A stretch of 64,000 nt of DNA from Durusdinium trenchii (Eukaryota; Sar; Dinophyceae; Suessiales; Symbiodiniaceae). Shown piece by piece: positions 24,670 through 34,600 of the stretch; the first letter of the stretch is position 1, and every line of letters begins with the position of its first letter. The notes under the pieces are model-generated. The model was not told the DNA's origin and did not search any database. It was given only the letters and a program-made list of their open reading frames with translations. The translations under genes were made by a program, and so were the position numbers. The stretch spans positions 286,854 to 350,853 of the forward strand of contig CAXAMN010026384.1 in the NCBI GenBank assembly GCA_963970005.1. Reading direction: 5' to 3'.

Positions 24670-25240
24670 TCTGAACTTTGACAAGTCACCGCCAGATGTG
24701 TACCAGTAGGTGGACGTTGACAAGAATGCCCACTTCTTTGGCACAGAGCCAACCCAAGAACCGTTCTCGTATCTTTGACTTGAACACTAAGGGGGAAGTG
24801 CGACGCGACTCTCCAACAGCGGAAGGAGAAACGCATTGCATCGGCATCTTACGCAGCATCACATAAGGTGACCATGTTCTGCGCTGACGTGAGCAATGCA
24901 TACTTCCAATTCTACTCATGAAGAGGCATTCCGAGTGAGGACGTTCCACCGGATGCCGCGTTGATAGCAAGACTGCCTATCTAGGGCGCCGTTGACGCCG
25001 GCCGTGGTTTTTACCTGTGTGTGAACGGAGAAATCACGAGCAAAGCCTCAAGAGCAGTAAGATCACGCCAACCGTGTACTACTTGCACAACTCCAAAGGC
25101 AGGCTGGTAGGAATGACCGCGACACACGTTGATGATTTCCTTTACTCTTACCTTGAAAGACTGAAAGTGGCAGGTTCCGGTATCGTGGACGGAGATTCGT
25201 ACAGCGTGTAGAATTTTCCCGTGAGCATTTCCCCACGCGA
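24670..25240 (+). pseudogene. copia reverse transcriptase remnant
   Basis: The frame at 25,017-25,211 contains TATHVDDFLYSYLERLK. HVDD is the copia form of the polymerase YxDD box, preceded by YYLHNSKGRLVGM, the usual beta strand. The upstream fingers region (24,670-25,000) is scattered over frames; CADVSNAYFQFYS-like residues can be read near 24,880. The copy is not functional. Confidence 0.7.
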
Positions 25241-25285
25241 GATCTGCAAGACAATCAAGCCGATCGAGATCGACAAGAACGCAAG

Positions 25286-26060
25286 GTGACGGACAAGGTG
25301 ACAGAGAAGGAGCTGACAAGTTTGAGAAGCTTTGTGGGAAGTCTTGCATGGGTGGCCCGCTATGGTCGACCTGATTTTGCGTTACCGCGTGAATGGAACG
25401 CAGAGAGCACGCAGCAGCAAGGCAACCGTCCAAGATTTGAAGAACGCAAACAAAGCTGTGGACTTGGCGCTTCAGGGAAGTGACCTGGAGATAACTTTCA
25501 ACAGCGACTGGATCGATTGGGAGGATCTAGCAATTGTCACATTCAGTGACGCAAGCTTCGCGAATGAAGAAGGCAACATGAGTCAACAGAGAAATTCATG
25601 ATTTGACAAGTGCAAAAGACCTTCACAAGGACCAGCGCAAGATGCACTTGATCAGCTATGGATCAACAACCCTCAAGAGTGTTTGTCGAGCTACGCTACA
25701 GGCTGAGACATATGCGCTTCCAATGGCCGTGGAGGATGGCGACAGATTGAGGCGCCTGATCTGCGAACTGACAAGCAGGATCGTGGACAATGAGACACAG
25801 CGAAAGATGGCGCACATGTACCTGACAGACTGCAGGTCTTTGTCAGATCGTTTGCTGGCTGAAGCACCGCGTAGGATCCAAGACAAGCGACTTGGAACCG
25901 AGCTTGCAGCGCTCAGGCAAGGGCATGCACAGTGAATGGTGGGGTGACGTCGGGTGTGTGCAGTCCATACGGTGACCACTTGACAGTGGATTGAGACGGC
26001 ACAGCAGCTTGCAGATCCTGTCACGAAGAGCATGAAGCCAGACTACCTGCTGAAGACCAT
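25286..26060 (+). pseudogene. copia RNase H remnant
   Basis: TEKELTSLRSFVGSLAWVAR (about 25,304-25,365) is the conserved connection block after RT. TFSDASFANEEG (about 25,540) holds the first RNase H aspartate. SYGSTTLKSVCRATLQAET (about 25,655-25,710) holds the catalytic Glu. YLTDCRSLSDRL (about 25,818-25,850) matches the DCRSLxDxL block. In a shifted frame, ETAQQLADPVTKSMKPDYLL (about 25,993-26,052) is the usual end. At least three frame changes separate these. Confidence 0.8.
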
Positions 26061-26131
26061 GCATACCGGTCTTGTCGACATCCAGGACAACTCACGACAG
26101 AAAGGTGGCAAGAGCGTTTCCGCTAACACAC

Positions 26132-26233
26132 CTGAGCTGTTTCAACCAGGGTGTGTTGTACACGGTTTTTTTGGTTTGGATCAGACGCCTTGAGCTAGTT
26201 GGCGCGAACAGAAGGATTGGTGCGAGCTTCAAA
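26132..26233. repeat. 3' LTR-like repeat
   Basis: Partner of 19,313-19,441 in the same orientation, about 70 bp after the end of the RNase H remnant, where a 3' LTR belongs. Confidence 0.8.
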
Positions 26234-27480
26234 GCTGTGTGAGCTTGCGCTTCACAATGTTCTGATTTGTTTGTTTGCTTGCTCCACTGGGGCGGCCGAA
26301 TTCTTGACTGGATCTTGCATGCATGTATTGTATAATTTCTTCAGGGGGTAATGTTGTATGGATCCCCGCTTCGAGCGCAGCCAAGAGGCCTGATCCCCAT
26401 CAAGCGGGCACCCGTGACCGAAGTAACAAGGAACTGAGCAAATTTTGCAGAGGTGCCCAGAATACAAGAAGTCTAGAAAAATCATTGGGGTACCTATGGG
26501 CCTCACTAAAAGAGAACGTGTTCATGAGCGGGGCCAGCTTATGATAAGCCAAATTAGGACCAGATACTCCGAAGCCGTCAGTTCCAATGTGACTCTTAGT
26601 CCTGCCGTCAGATTCCTTCCACAGAGCTGAAGTTCTTGCAGGCCCTGAGAATTGAGTGCACTTGCAAAATTTACATTCCTGTTACATTAGGCTCGCCTTA
26701 TGACTGTCTTGGATGTTGAAACAAAGCCATTGTACGTAAATTACAGTCCATAAGGTTTTGTTCAACGTTGGAAGCAACGCATTGCAATTGATCTCTTGCG
26801 TGACTCGGTGGGATCTTTTGTCCAATGGCCACACCGACACCAGGGCTTTGCGTCTGCTGCAGATCCCGTTGCAATTGACGCGACGAGCACAGCTTCAAGA
26901 AGCTAAAGCGATTCGCAAAGTTGTACTTTTTGAAAAAGACATCATATGAACCGTGAACCAGTTCTTGCTCTTCATGAAGCATTGTTTTCGACTGTTCCGG
27001 TTACATGTTCCGAAAAAGGTTGGCAAATTCATGCGAGAAGCATCTCCGAAGTTCGAGGCCAAGCAGCTGCTTCGCTGATTCTGAACTCAAACTCAAAGTT
27101 TTTTGAGAAGGGGTACCTTACAGGATGCTACGGGGGGGGGGTGAAGGCCGTCCTTCGAGGTGTTGCACCGCACGCCCAACCACACTCACAAGCACACCGC
27201 CACACCGCACGAGGACACTTTGGCCGAACCGGTTGCTGTGTGCACTTGTACTTCTACATGTTCAGAATTTCGCACATGCGCTGAGTTTGACAGGTTTGGG
27301 TCAGCGAGGCTTTGAAAAAGTTCCAAGCAAATCTCACTCCGAGTGAGAAACCTGAAAAGCCTCCAGCTCCAGAGGTCAAGGCGACGCAATTTCATTTGGC
27401 ATGTTTTCTGCGTGATTTTTCCAGATAGCGAGGGCTATTGTGGTTCTTGCTTCAAGTATAGGAAGAGATGTCGTTGCAGG
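26234..27480. other. no supported gene
   Basis: Short overlapping frames only. A run of ten G at about 27,130 and a short CACACCGCAC-rich stretch near 27,190 are the only compositional features. Confidence 0.5.
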
Positions 27481-27715
27481 GCGCTGCTGCCAGATGTGTG
27501 GCCGTGTGCGCTTTGGAGCTTGGGTGCTGGTGCCACTGCCAGATGTGTTTCTGTGTCCGCTGCAGGGTGCCACTGCCAGATGTGTGGCTGCGTGCGCTTT
27601 GAATTGGGTGCTGCTACCGCTGCAGGGCACCGCCCGATGCCGACGGTGCTGCTGCGACGTGTCTTTGGGGCCTGGGTGCTGAGGCTGCTGGAGGACGCTG
27701 CAGAGTGCCGCTGCC
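27481..27715. repeat. degenerate GCTGCCAGATGTGTG repeat
   Basis: CCAGATGTG recurs at 27,490, 27,539 and 27,577 inside a GC-rich tract of GGGTGCTG and GCTGCAGGG words. It gives cysteine-rich translations (for example CHCQMCGCVRF) that are repeat by-products. Confidence 0.7.
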
Positions 27716-28552
27716 ATGTGCTCCCCACAAAGATTTCTTTCCTATCTGGGGTCTGCGCGGGCGGAATTCTAGTGAGTGCTTTGAAATATATATATTGAAA
27801 TATAAGAGCACATGTTTGTCTTTGCGGCTTGGATCTTTGACACGTGCTCACTTCATCAGGAAGTCGCAACTCCAGAACCAAAAGAGAAGGTGAAGGAAGT
27901 GGTCTACAAAGGCAAGTCGCATTTTGGCGCGGTCTGTGAAAGCGAACTAGGGTTGCTATAATTGTTATAGAGCGTGATGTTTATTCTTCCGTCAAGTCCA
28001 AGACCTAAGAGAAACTTGTGTTTTCGAAGCGGTTGAAGACCTGCCTGTGTGCTGTGCCGGGAACAGGCAGGTCCAAGACACCAAACCGAGCCTGGTGTAA
28101 GAGGTAGTTTGCAAATAGTCCACAGTTCCGATTGTAGGCGATCCCAAGGAGATTCAACACCTCAAGCAGGTGACGCAAAGACAGCAGGAGAATTGTCCAA
28201 TTTGTCCATGGGAAAGGTCCAAAGATGTCCACGCTCCAAGCTAATTATATCAATCCTAAAAAATAGACATTGTATTAAGAAAAAGTTCGGATTTTTGACG
28301 AAGAGTCTCCTTGAAGAACCCGAACTTTATTCGGAGGAAGAGATCTCCCGACTTCTTTTGACGATTGACGAGCTCCGCAAGCGCTTGGAGAACATCAGGG
28401 TCAAGCACTTGGACGGCGACGTGCGCGACGCGTGCGATGGCACCAGGTTGAGCAGGTTGGGCACTAGGCGATACTGTACTGCTTGTAGTACTGCTTGTAT
28501 TTGCCACTATTCTGCTTGTTAACACTGCCCGTCACTTGCCACAAGGTTGTCT
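27716..28552. other. no supported gene; possible decayed coding scraps
   Basis: A plus-strand stretch at about 28,300-28,440 reads LLEEPELYSEEEISRLLLTI and a following KRLENI, an acidic helical segment with ordinary coding composition. It belongs to no recognised family and has no clear start or end. Confidence 0.35.
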
Positions 28553-28797
28553 CCATGGATGCCGGCCCCGGTGTGGCATCCTCTGTCGATAGCATTATGG
28601 AAAAGGTCGGCCTGAAGGACGCATTCTTTATATGTAGACAAGGCTTGAATTCGTTTGACATTCGTTTGCAGGATATTGTGGATTCTTCATTTGCTTCTGG
28701 ACTCCCTCGAAACCCCCCTGTGCTCAAGGGCGTGTTTGAGCGCCTTTACTCAGATGCTATCCAACGCATCCAGAGGTGGGCGCCGTTCAGCGGGTAG
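28553..28797 (+). CDS. small hypothetical ORF, uncertain
   Basis: An 81-codon frame opening with an ATG (MDAGPGVASSVDSIMEKVGL) and ending in a stop. Composition is ordinary, with a plausible amphipathic SVDSIMEKVGL helix and no repeats. No domain is recognised and no neighbour suggests a job. It may be an exon of a larger gene, a pseudogene fragment or chance. Confidence 0.2.
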
Positions 28798-31120
28798 ACA
28801 CGGTTCCGTTTGCACTCCGAAGAAAGTCACACATTGGTCTCTCTGAACCGGCTTTGCGGCACCGGTTGCGGGAAGCTGTGAGAAGCAAGACCAGCGCCAC
28901 AACGCCATTTGTATTCGCACCGAGCCTCCCCAACCTTTGCCTTGTACTTTCCAAGGCGGTAGGCAGGGTGGGGTGGGGGTATGTGGGGGTTAAATCAAGG
29001 CAATTTGGGGTTGCTGCTTGAGTGAAGCGTAGATGAGCTGACCCTAGGCCCTGATGCGGGAGGTGTAGCTACCAGTGTCGTTCAAGACTTGCTCGTTCGG
29101 ACGCCCCTCCTGTGCAGATGCAGGAACCTATGTTTGGGCAACAAAGCGCTTTTTGTTTGTCCCAGTTTTAACTAAAGGTGCCTATAAGTAAGGCTTTAAG
29201 GTGCCTTCTAACCGAAACCGAAACCTAACTTCAGAATCAGACATTCCGTCAGGCTTTGCAAGGCCGACATCCTGGCCCCTTCAGGTTGCTACATTCCACA
29301 TCAGTCCAGACCGTTTCTTGAAATCTCAAATCTACATCGTAATCATTTCCATTTTCCTCGCTAACTGTTCCGCCTTGCATTTACATGCGTTTGCACTGTC
29401 GCATGTCGTGTGTACCGCGGCAGCAACACATCACAATCCTTGGCGCTATCCTGCAGTCACCTAAGGGTTGGCAGGACCATGGTCTCCAGATACGTACATA
29501 TGTCTATCAAACATTGAACCTTCAAGGTTACTCGCTCATGTCATGTTGATATTGTGATGGTTTGATTTGACAGGTACAGCCTCATTCGCCAGCAAATGCT
29601 GTTGGCAAACAAGACGTATGCCTCAGTGGTGGATGCCATCAGCGCAACCGATGCAGAGGATGATGTTGTCTTTGGGTCGTCAGTTTGTTCAATTCTCAAA
29701 ACCTCGGAATGGTTTCACACAGCGAGAGGTCTTCAAGGACGCTTGCCCCCTACCCTTAGGCAAGAGAGGCTTTTCACTCCATGCTTCTTGAGACTTCCTA
29801 TCCCGGCACCTGCGTACAAGAAGCTCCCAGGCTTACGTAGTCAACAGCAACAAACTAAGAAGCACTTGTACCTCTGAACTCGCAATCCCAGGAAGCCAAG
29901 AAGATCCCTGACTTCGATGCTGTCAACGACACCACAGATTCCACCATCAGAGGGATGTGGTGTGCTTCGCAGAGTATGTTTTCTCGTGACAGAGCCTCTC
30001 TTGCCTTAACGAGAGGTACCAGACGGAGTACCTCTTCAGACGGGCTTGTGAGTATGCAATGGCTCAAGGTGTTGAGGTGCCAACAATGGACTAGGGAGAG
30101 AGAGAGAGAGAGGAATATTAAAGTACTGTACACTGCAGAATAGAAACATATGTTGCAAAGTCTGCATGTTTTTACTGATGTTTATGAGAGAGAGAGAGGT
30201 GCTTTGTTAATCATTGCCATTCACGGAGGCTTCGCTAATCAAGGCCCAGCAGAGCTTGGTCTCGGAGTTTGAGGCCCTCGTGCGCCTAGCTTCGACTCAG
30301 ACCCTTTGTTTCTATATATTAAAAAGACTAATGTTTGTAGGACATGCACATGTCTCTTCGAATAAATAAACATGTTTTCCTGTCAATGCTAGAAGCAGCT
30401 TTTTCGGGCAGGTGGACAATCCACAACATACTCGACACGAGGCTGGTAAATAGTAGGCACACTCTTCTTGAAACTGGCTCTTGACGACAGGTTCCAAGGA
30501 AAGAACGATCACATGGGTGATGCCTGCCAGATTGGAAATGCTCAGGGTCGTGTCAGACATTACGCTTCTTTGTTGACATCCCCTTCCGAAAGCAAGGCAA
30601 AATTTCAATCGATACAACAGTCAGCAGCAATCACCATGGCTGTGGCGCCTGGTGGCTTCCAGGTTATTCCAGGTGGAGGTTTCTAAGTTCCAGGGTCTTT
30701 GGCTAAAGGTTCCCAGACGAGCTGGCTTTCAAAGTGGGGGCGGGGGGAGCACGTTGCCACCAATGAAGGTTCCTTGAAGGGCCCTTGCTGTTCCTTTCTC
30801 CCTGGTCCCAACCCTCCGGCATAGCAACACATCAGCCCATCTTCCGTTTCGGATCATCTTCTTGGGTTTTTCAATGAAGCTCTGATCTTGAACCCGAACT
30901 CTTTTGCGTTTGGGAGCGACTGCACCCTTGCTTTAAGCTGCAGCAATGTTTGAGTACCTCCTACCCTCCCGGTCCTCAACGGCACCCGCCCCCACCAAAT
31001 GCATGTTGTGGATTCCTTCTGTCAGAGATTTTAAGTTTTTTCAGGAGAAGATTGGAACGTCCGCCTGCCCGAAGCCGCTGCCCGAGTTGAGTTTGCCTTT
31101 GTACTATGCTAAAAGGATTT
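28798..31120. other. no supported gene
   Basis: A plus-strand frame at about 29,570-29,877 (QQMLLANKTYASVVDAISAT) follows a pyrimidine-then-CAG-like sequence and could be an exon scrap, but it is not recognised. GA microsatellites lie at about 30,093-30,113 and 30,187-30,198. Confidence 0.45.
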
Positions 31121-31202
31121 GAGATTTCGTGGGAGGCGCGGTGCTGTGTGAACGCCAAAATGCAGATTTCGGCGCCAGCACAGCACTTTGTGCTCTCAGA
31201 TG
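31121..31202. repeat. degenerate copies of the 42-bp family
   Basis: GATTTCGTGGGAGGCGCGGTGCTGTGTGAACG, then a diverged second copy ending AGCACTTTGTGCTCTCAG. Same orientation as the copies at 1-110 and close to the left end of the RT element at 31,250. Confidence 0.75.
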
Positions 31203-31249
31203 TTTAATCTCTCACTCACCCTCACTCTCACTCACACACACATTCACAC
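31203..31249. repeat. CTCACT/CACA simple repeat, left flank of RT element
   Basis: CTCACTCACCCTCACTCTCA then a CA run ending CACACACACATTCACAC (31,233-31,249). The same 17 bp occur at 33,527-33,543 on the other side of the RT element. Confidence 0.85.
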
Positions 31250-31258
31250 ACTTCGAAC

Positions 31259-31668
31259 TTCGAACTTGGGTTTTCAGTTATACTCAGTTGTCACGATGGG
31301 AAGGAAGGTGAGGGAACGGAAAGGCGCATAAGTCGGCAAAACAGTATTGTTTAAAAAAGTTTTCAAAGAAGGCCTCGAAGTCGATCTGTACATTCGGTGC
31401 GGTGACGAGCTCAGCTGCAGAAAAGTGGGTTTAGGGGAAGTATCATGAGCAACAAACCATGGCATCAAAACACAGCAAGGAAAAGTGGAGTAGTGTCACT
31501 GCGCAGGTACACACGGGTGATCAATCCGTGCTTCCCACTCCAAGGCATAGCTTCGTTGCACTGAGTTTGCCGAGGAGTGCTCAGTGCCCCTGCCTTTGGT
31601 GGAAAGTCTCGGTGGTGGTAGAAGGTAAAACAGGTGGAAACCCTTAGAACCAGGGTGTGACACACACA
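31259..31668. repeat. terminal direct repeat, left
   Basis: Starts TTCGAACTTGGGTTTTCAGT and ends CCAGGGTGTGACACACACA. Matches 33,167-33,530 at almost every base outside one internal deletion in the other copy. Confidence 0.92.
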
Positions 31669-33003
31669 ACACGCCGTGATCGGCGCACAGAGCGAGCGGT
31701 AGAAAACGCGGGCCTTTTTTCTCAAAAACCGCCTGCACGCATGCAGGTCGTGCCCTTTTTGGGCGTAGAGGTTGACCAAGGCTTCAGCCGCAGCGGTGGC
31801 ATTGCGGGGTGGAAAAGTGTAGGTGTAGATGGAGTGAAGTCTTGAAGCTAAGCCGGACAGAGCCAAGCGCTGGCTACCGGCGCTGGTGTGGTCCCTGATT
31901 TTCCAGGGTTGGGTGGGTTGTATGTAGGTGATGGTACGTTGCTGGAGGTCGATGTTGAAACCGAGGAGGTGGAAGTCGTCCACCGTCTCCAATTCGACGG
32001 GATCGCCGAAAAAGTTGTTGTGGATGAGGGTCTGGATGGCGTGATGTGACAGGAAGTGTTCATTGTGGACAATGAAACGGTTGTCGACATAGCGGTAGTA
32101 AGCAAAGTGGAGGGCAGTGCGTTGAAGGAGATTGTTGTGGAGTTGGTGCCAGGAGTGCTCAATGAGGGTGAGCCCCAGGTGCGGGTGGCGTAAGTGTGGC
32201 TGCGGGAGAAGTTGGATCGTCTGAGACAGTGGTGGTTGGGGCTGATGTTTGGTGCGGCGATGGGTGAGCCACCGATGGAAAGAGGGAGAAAGGCTGCCAA
32301 ACGCCTTGAGATTGGTCCCAGTGAACGGGAACCTGTTGGATCGGTGGTTGCGGTGGTGGTGCCTGGGTCGCTGGAGGAGCGGATGACGCTGGTAGTGCAT
32401 GTGGTAATGCATGTGGTAAAGAGGGCGGTAGGGTCTCAAATGCCTGCGGCTGAGGTGGTGCTGGGTGTGCGTGCGCGGGAGTGACAAAGGTTGGTACTGG
32501 TGGAGAACGTGTTGGCATGGGATGCCACGCATGAGGTGGTGGCTGCGGTGCAGTGGTCTGAAAGTGAGGAATAAAGGCCTGCTGTGGTGGGTGGGACAAA
32601 ACGGTGGGAACAGGTGCCGTTGGTGGAGAGTGGTGCCATGGCGGTGGCTGAGTGCTGACTGCGGGTATCGAGGGTGCGGTGCACGGTGGTGGCCAGTGTG
32701 GATAAGGCCAGGGGTACTGCATGTAGAGAAGCCAGTCCAAGAAGCTGCGAGAAATGGCGCCGGCGCGGCACAGCAGCTGAAATGAAAAGTCGGAAGTATT
32801 GGTGAAGTGTGGAGCCTGAATGCATCTGCAGTGAAGTAAGGTGAAATCGTGGCATGCAAGGTGAAATCGTGGTATGCAATACAATTCCTGCGGTCTGTGG
32901 AGTGGTGTGGAGCATGTGGAAGCTGATCAAACGGCTGCGGATTAAAATTTGTGAGAATTGGGACAACGCAAGATGCACAAACCTGACTTGGTAAGAGATC
33001 CAT
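31465..33003 (-). pseudogene. reverse transcriptase, YVDN type, degraded
   Basis: The 512-codon frame starts at an ATG. About residues 300-440 are protein-like: HFAYYRYVDNRFIVHNEHF is a polymerase box with YVDN in place of YVDD, followed by VDDFHLLGFNIDLQQRTITY and, further on, AGSQRLALSGLASRLHSIY. The first 280 residues are rich in His, Pro and Thr. A second minus frame at 32,159-32,884 gives a more natural proline-rich sequence (LLCRAGAISRSFLDWLLYM), so the real protein probably shifts frame near 32,160. The C-terminus runs into the terminal repeat. The second Asp of the polymerase box is Asn, which may be a family trait or loss. Confidence 0.55.
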
Positions 33004-33166
33004 CGTTTATAGCCCGGCGGCTCGAAAATCAGGAAATTCAGGGATAAAATGGAAACCGTGGAGTCAGTTATAAGAAAGAAAAAACGATGCGTTCCGGAAT
33101 GATAGCAGCGCCTCCTTGCGGAGGGTCACACCCAGTACCCATGTGGGAAGACTGAGCGATCCACAC

Positions 33167-33530
33167 TTCGAACTTGGGTTTTCAGTTATACTCAGTTGTC
33201 ACGATGGGAAGGAAGGTGAGGGAACGGAAAGGCGCATAAGTCGGCAAAACAGTATTGTTTAAAAAAGTTTTCAAAGAAGGCCTCGAAGTCGATCTGTACA
33301 TTCGGTGCGGTGACGAGCTCAGCTGCAGAAAAGTGGGTTTAGGGGAAGTATCATGAGCAACAACCATGGCATCAAAACACAGCAAGGAAAAGTGGGAAGC
33401 TCCAAGGCATAGCTTTGTTGCACTGAGTTTCCCGAGGAGTGCTCAGTGCCCCTGCCTTTGGTGGAAAGTCTCGGTGGCGGTAGAAGGTAAAGCAGGTGGA
33501 AACCCTTAGAACCAGGGTGTGACACACACA
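33167..33530. repeat. terminal direct repeat, right
   Basis: Partner of 31,259-31,668. It lacks the segment between AAAGTGG and CTCCAAGGCATAGCTT. Confidence 0.92.
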
Positions 33531-33930
33531 CACACATTCACACTCACACTCACTCACACTCACATTCACTCTCACTCACGCTCGCACTCACACTCACTCA
33601 CTCTCCCACTCTCACTCTCTCACTCTCTCACTCACTCACTCACTCAGTCAGTCAGTCAGTCACTCACTCACTCACTCACTCTCACTCTCACACACTCACA
33701 CTCTCACTCTCTCACCCACTCTCACTCTCACTCCCTCTCACTCTCACTCACACAATCACTCACTCTCCCACTCTCACCCACACTCCCTCTCACTCTCACT
33801 CACACTCACACTCCCTCACACACTCTCACCCACACTCACTCTCACCCACTCTGCACACACTGCACACACTCCCTCGCTCGCTCGCTCCCTCCTCACTCCC
33901 TCACTCACTCACTCACTCACCGCCACCGTC
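33519..33930. repeat. CACTCA-type simple repeat
   Basis: About 400 bp of CACTCA, CTCACT and CACACA words with a short CAGT(CAGT) run at about 33,645. It translates to His/Thr/Ser/Leu strings. The strand shown is C-rich and almost free of G. Confidence 0.95.
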
Positions 33931-33962
33931 ACCACGATCCCCACCTTCATCACCACCATCTC

Positions 33963-34600
33963 CTCACTTCGAGGTTCACAAAGTGCTGCGCCTGCCACGA
34001 AATCTCCACTTCGAGGTTCACCAAGCGCTGTGCCTGCCACGAAATCTGCGCGTCGAGGCTCACACAGTGCTGTGCCTGCCACGAAATCTGCACATCGAGG
34101 CTCGGAAAGCGCTGGGCCTGTCACGAAATCTGCACGTCGAGGTTCACAAAAAGTGCTGTGCCTGTCACGAACTCTGCGCGTCGAGTTTCAAAAAGTGCTG
34201 TACCAGTCACGAAATCTGCACGTCGACGTTCACAAAGTGCTGCGGCTGGCACGTCGAGGTTCGCCAAGTGCTGCACCTGTCACGAAATCTGCGTCGAGGT
34301 CTGTGCTTGCCACGAACTCTGCACGTCGAAGTTCACCAAGTGCTGTACCTGCTACGAAGTCTGCGCATCGAGGTTCACAAAGTGCTGTGCCTGTCACGAA
34401 ATCTGCGCGTCGAGGTTCCCAAAGTGCTGTACCTGTCACGAAATCTGCTTCGAGGTTCAGAAAGTGCTGCACCTGCCACGAAAGTTGCACATCGAGGGTC
34501 ACAGGGTGCTGTGCCTGCCGCGAAAACTGCAAAACGAGCCACATGTCCAAAAGTGGCGATTCACTGCACCTGCCACGAAAACAGCATTTCGAAGTAAAAC
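33963..34600. repeat. 42-bp minisatellite, main array
   Basis: Around 15 copies. GAGGTTCAC starts at 33,971 and again at 34,013, 42 bp apart, then continues with single-unit deletions. The unit reads CGAGGTTCACAAAGTGCTG then CCTGCCACGAAATCTGC, the reverse complement of the copies at 1-110. Because 42 is a multiple of 3, one frame stays open for over 1.2 kb together with the preceding simple repeat and encodes CCACHEIC-like 14-residue repeats. Confidence 0.95.

Larger units (their letters stand above)
19313..26233 (+). mobile_element. decayed Ty1/copia retrotransposon
   Basis: Direct repeats at 19,313-19,441 and 26,132-26,233 bracket about 6.7 kb whose translated fragments follow copia order on the plus strand. 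The order is a zinc-knuckle-like gag piece (near 20,330), protease-like region (21,254-21,592), integrase core and C-terminus (23,650-24,243), reverse transcriptase with HVDD (about 25,125) and RNase H (25,290-26,060). The frame changes many times and key residues are lost, so the copy is dead. Integrase before RT is the Ty1/copia order, not Ty3/gypsy. No clear tRNA primer site or target duplication was seen. Confidence 0.8.
31250..33530 (-). mobile_element. RT element with long direct terminal repeats
   Basis: A minus-strand reverse transcriptase frame lies between two direct repeats, 31,259-31,668 and 33,167-33,530. They are nearly identical except for about 50 bp missing from the right copy (31,487-31,545 region). 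The RT frame runs into the left repeat. A 17-bp CA-rich word is found on both outer sides, either a target duplication or the pre-existing simple repeat. Long direct terminal repeats around a single RT that is not of copia type recall the pseudo-LTRs of Penelope-like elements. A non-LTR origin cannot be excluded, and no GIY-YIG or other endonuclease was recognised. Confidence 0.55.

Noticed and set aside
27343..27798. Cysteine-rich frame as a metallothionein or zinc-finger protein.
   Set aside because: The cysteines come from the GCTGCCAGATGTGTG repeat and the frame has no regular finger spacing.
30048..30060. TGGCTCAAG as a spliced-leader relict.
   Set aside because: Nine matching bases only; upstream bases do not align with the leader.
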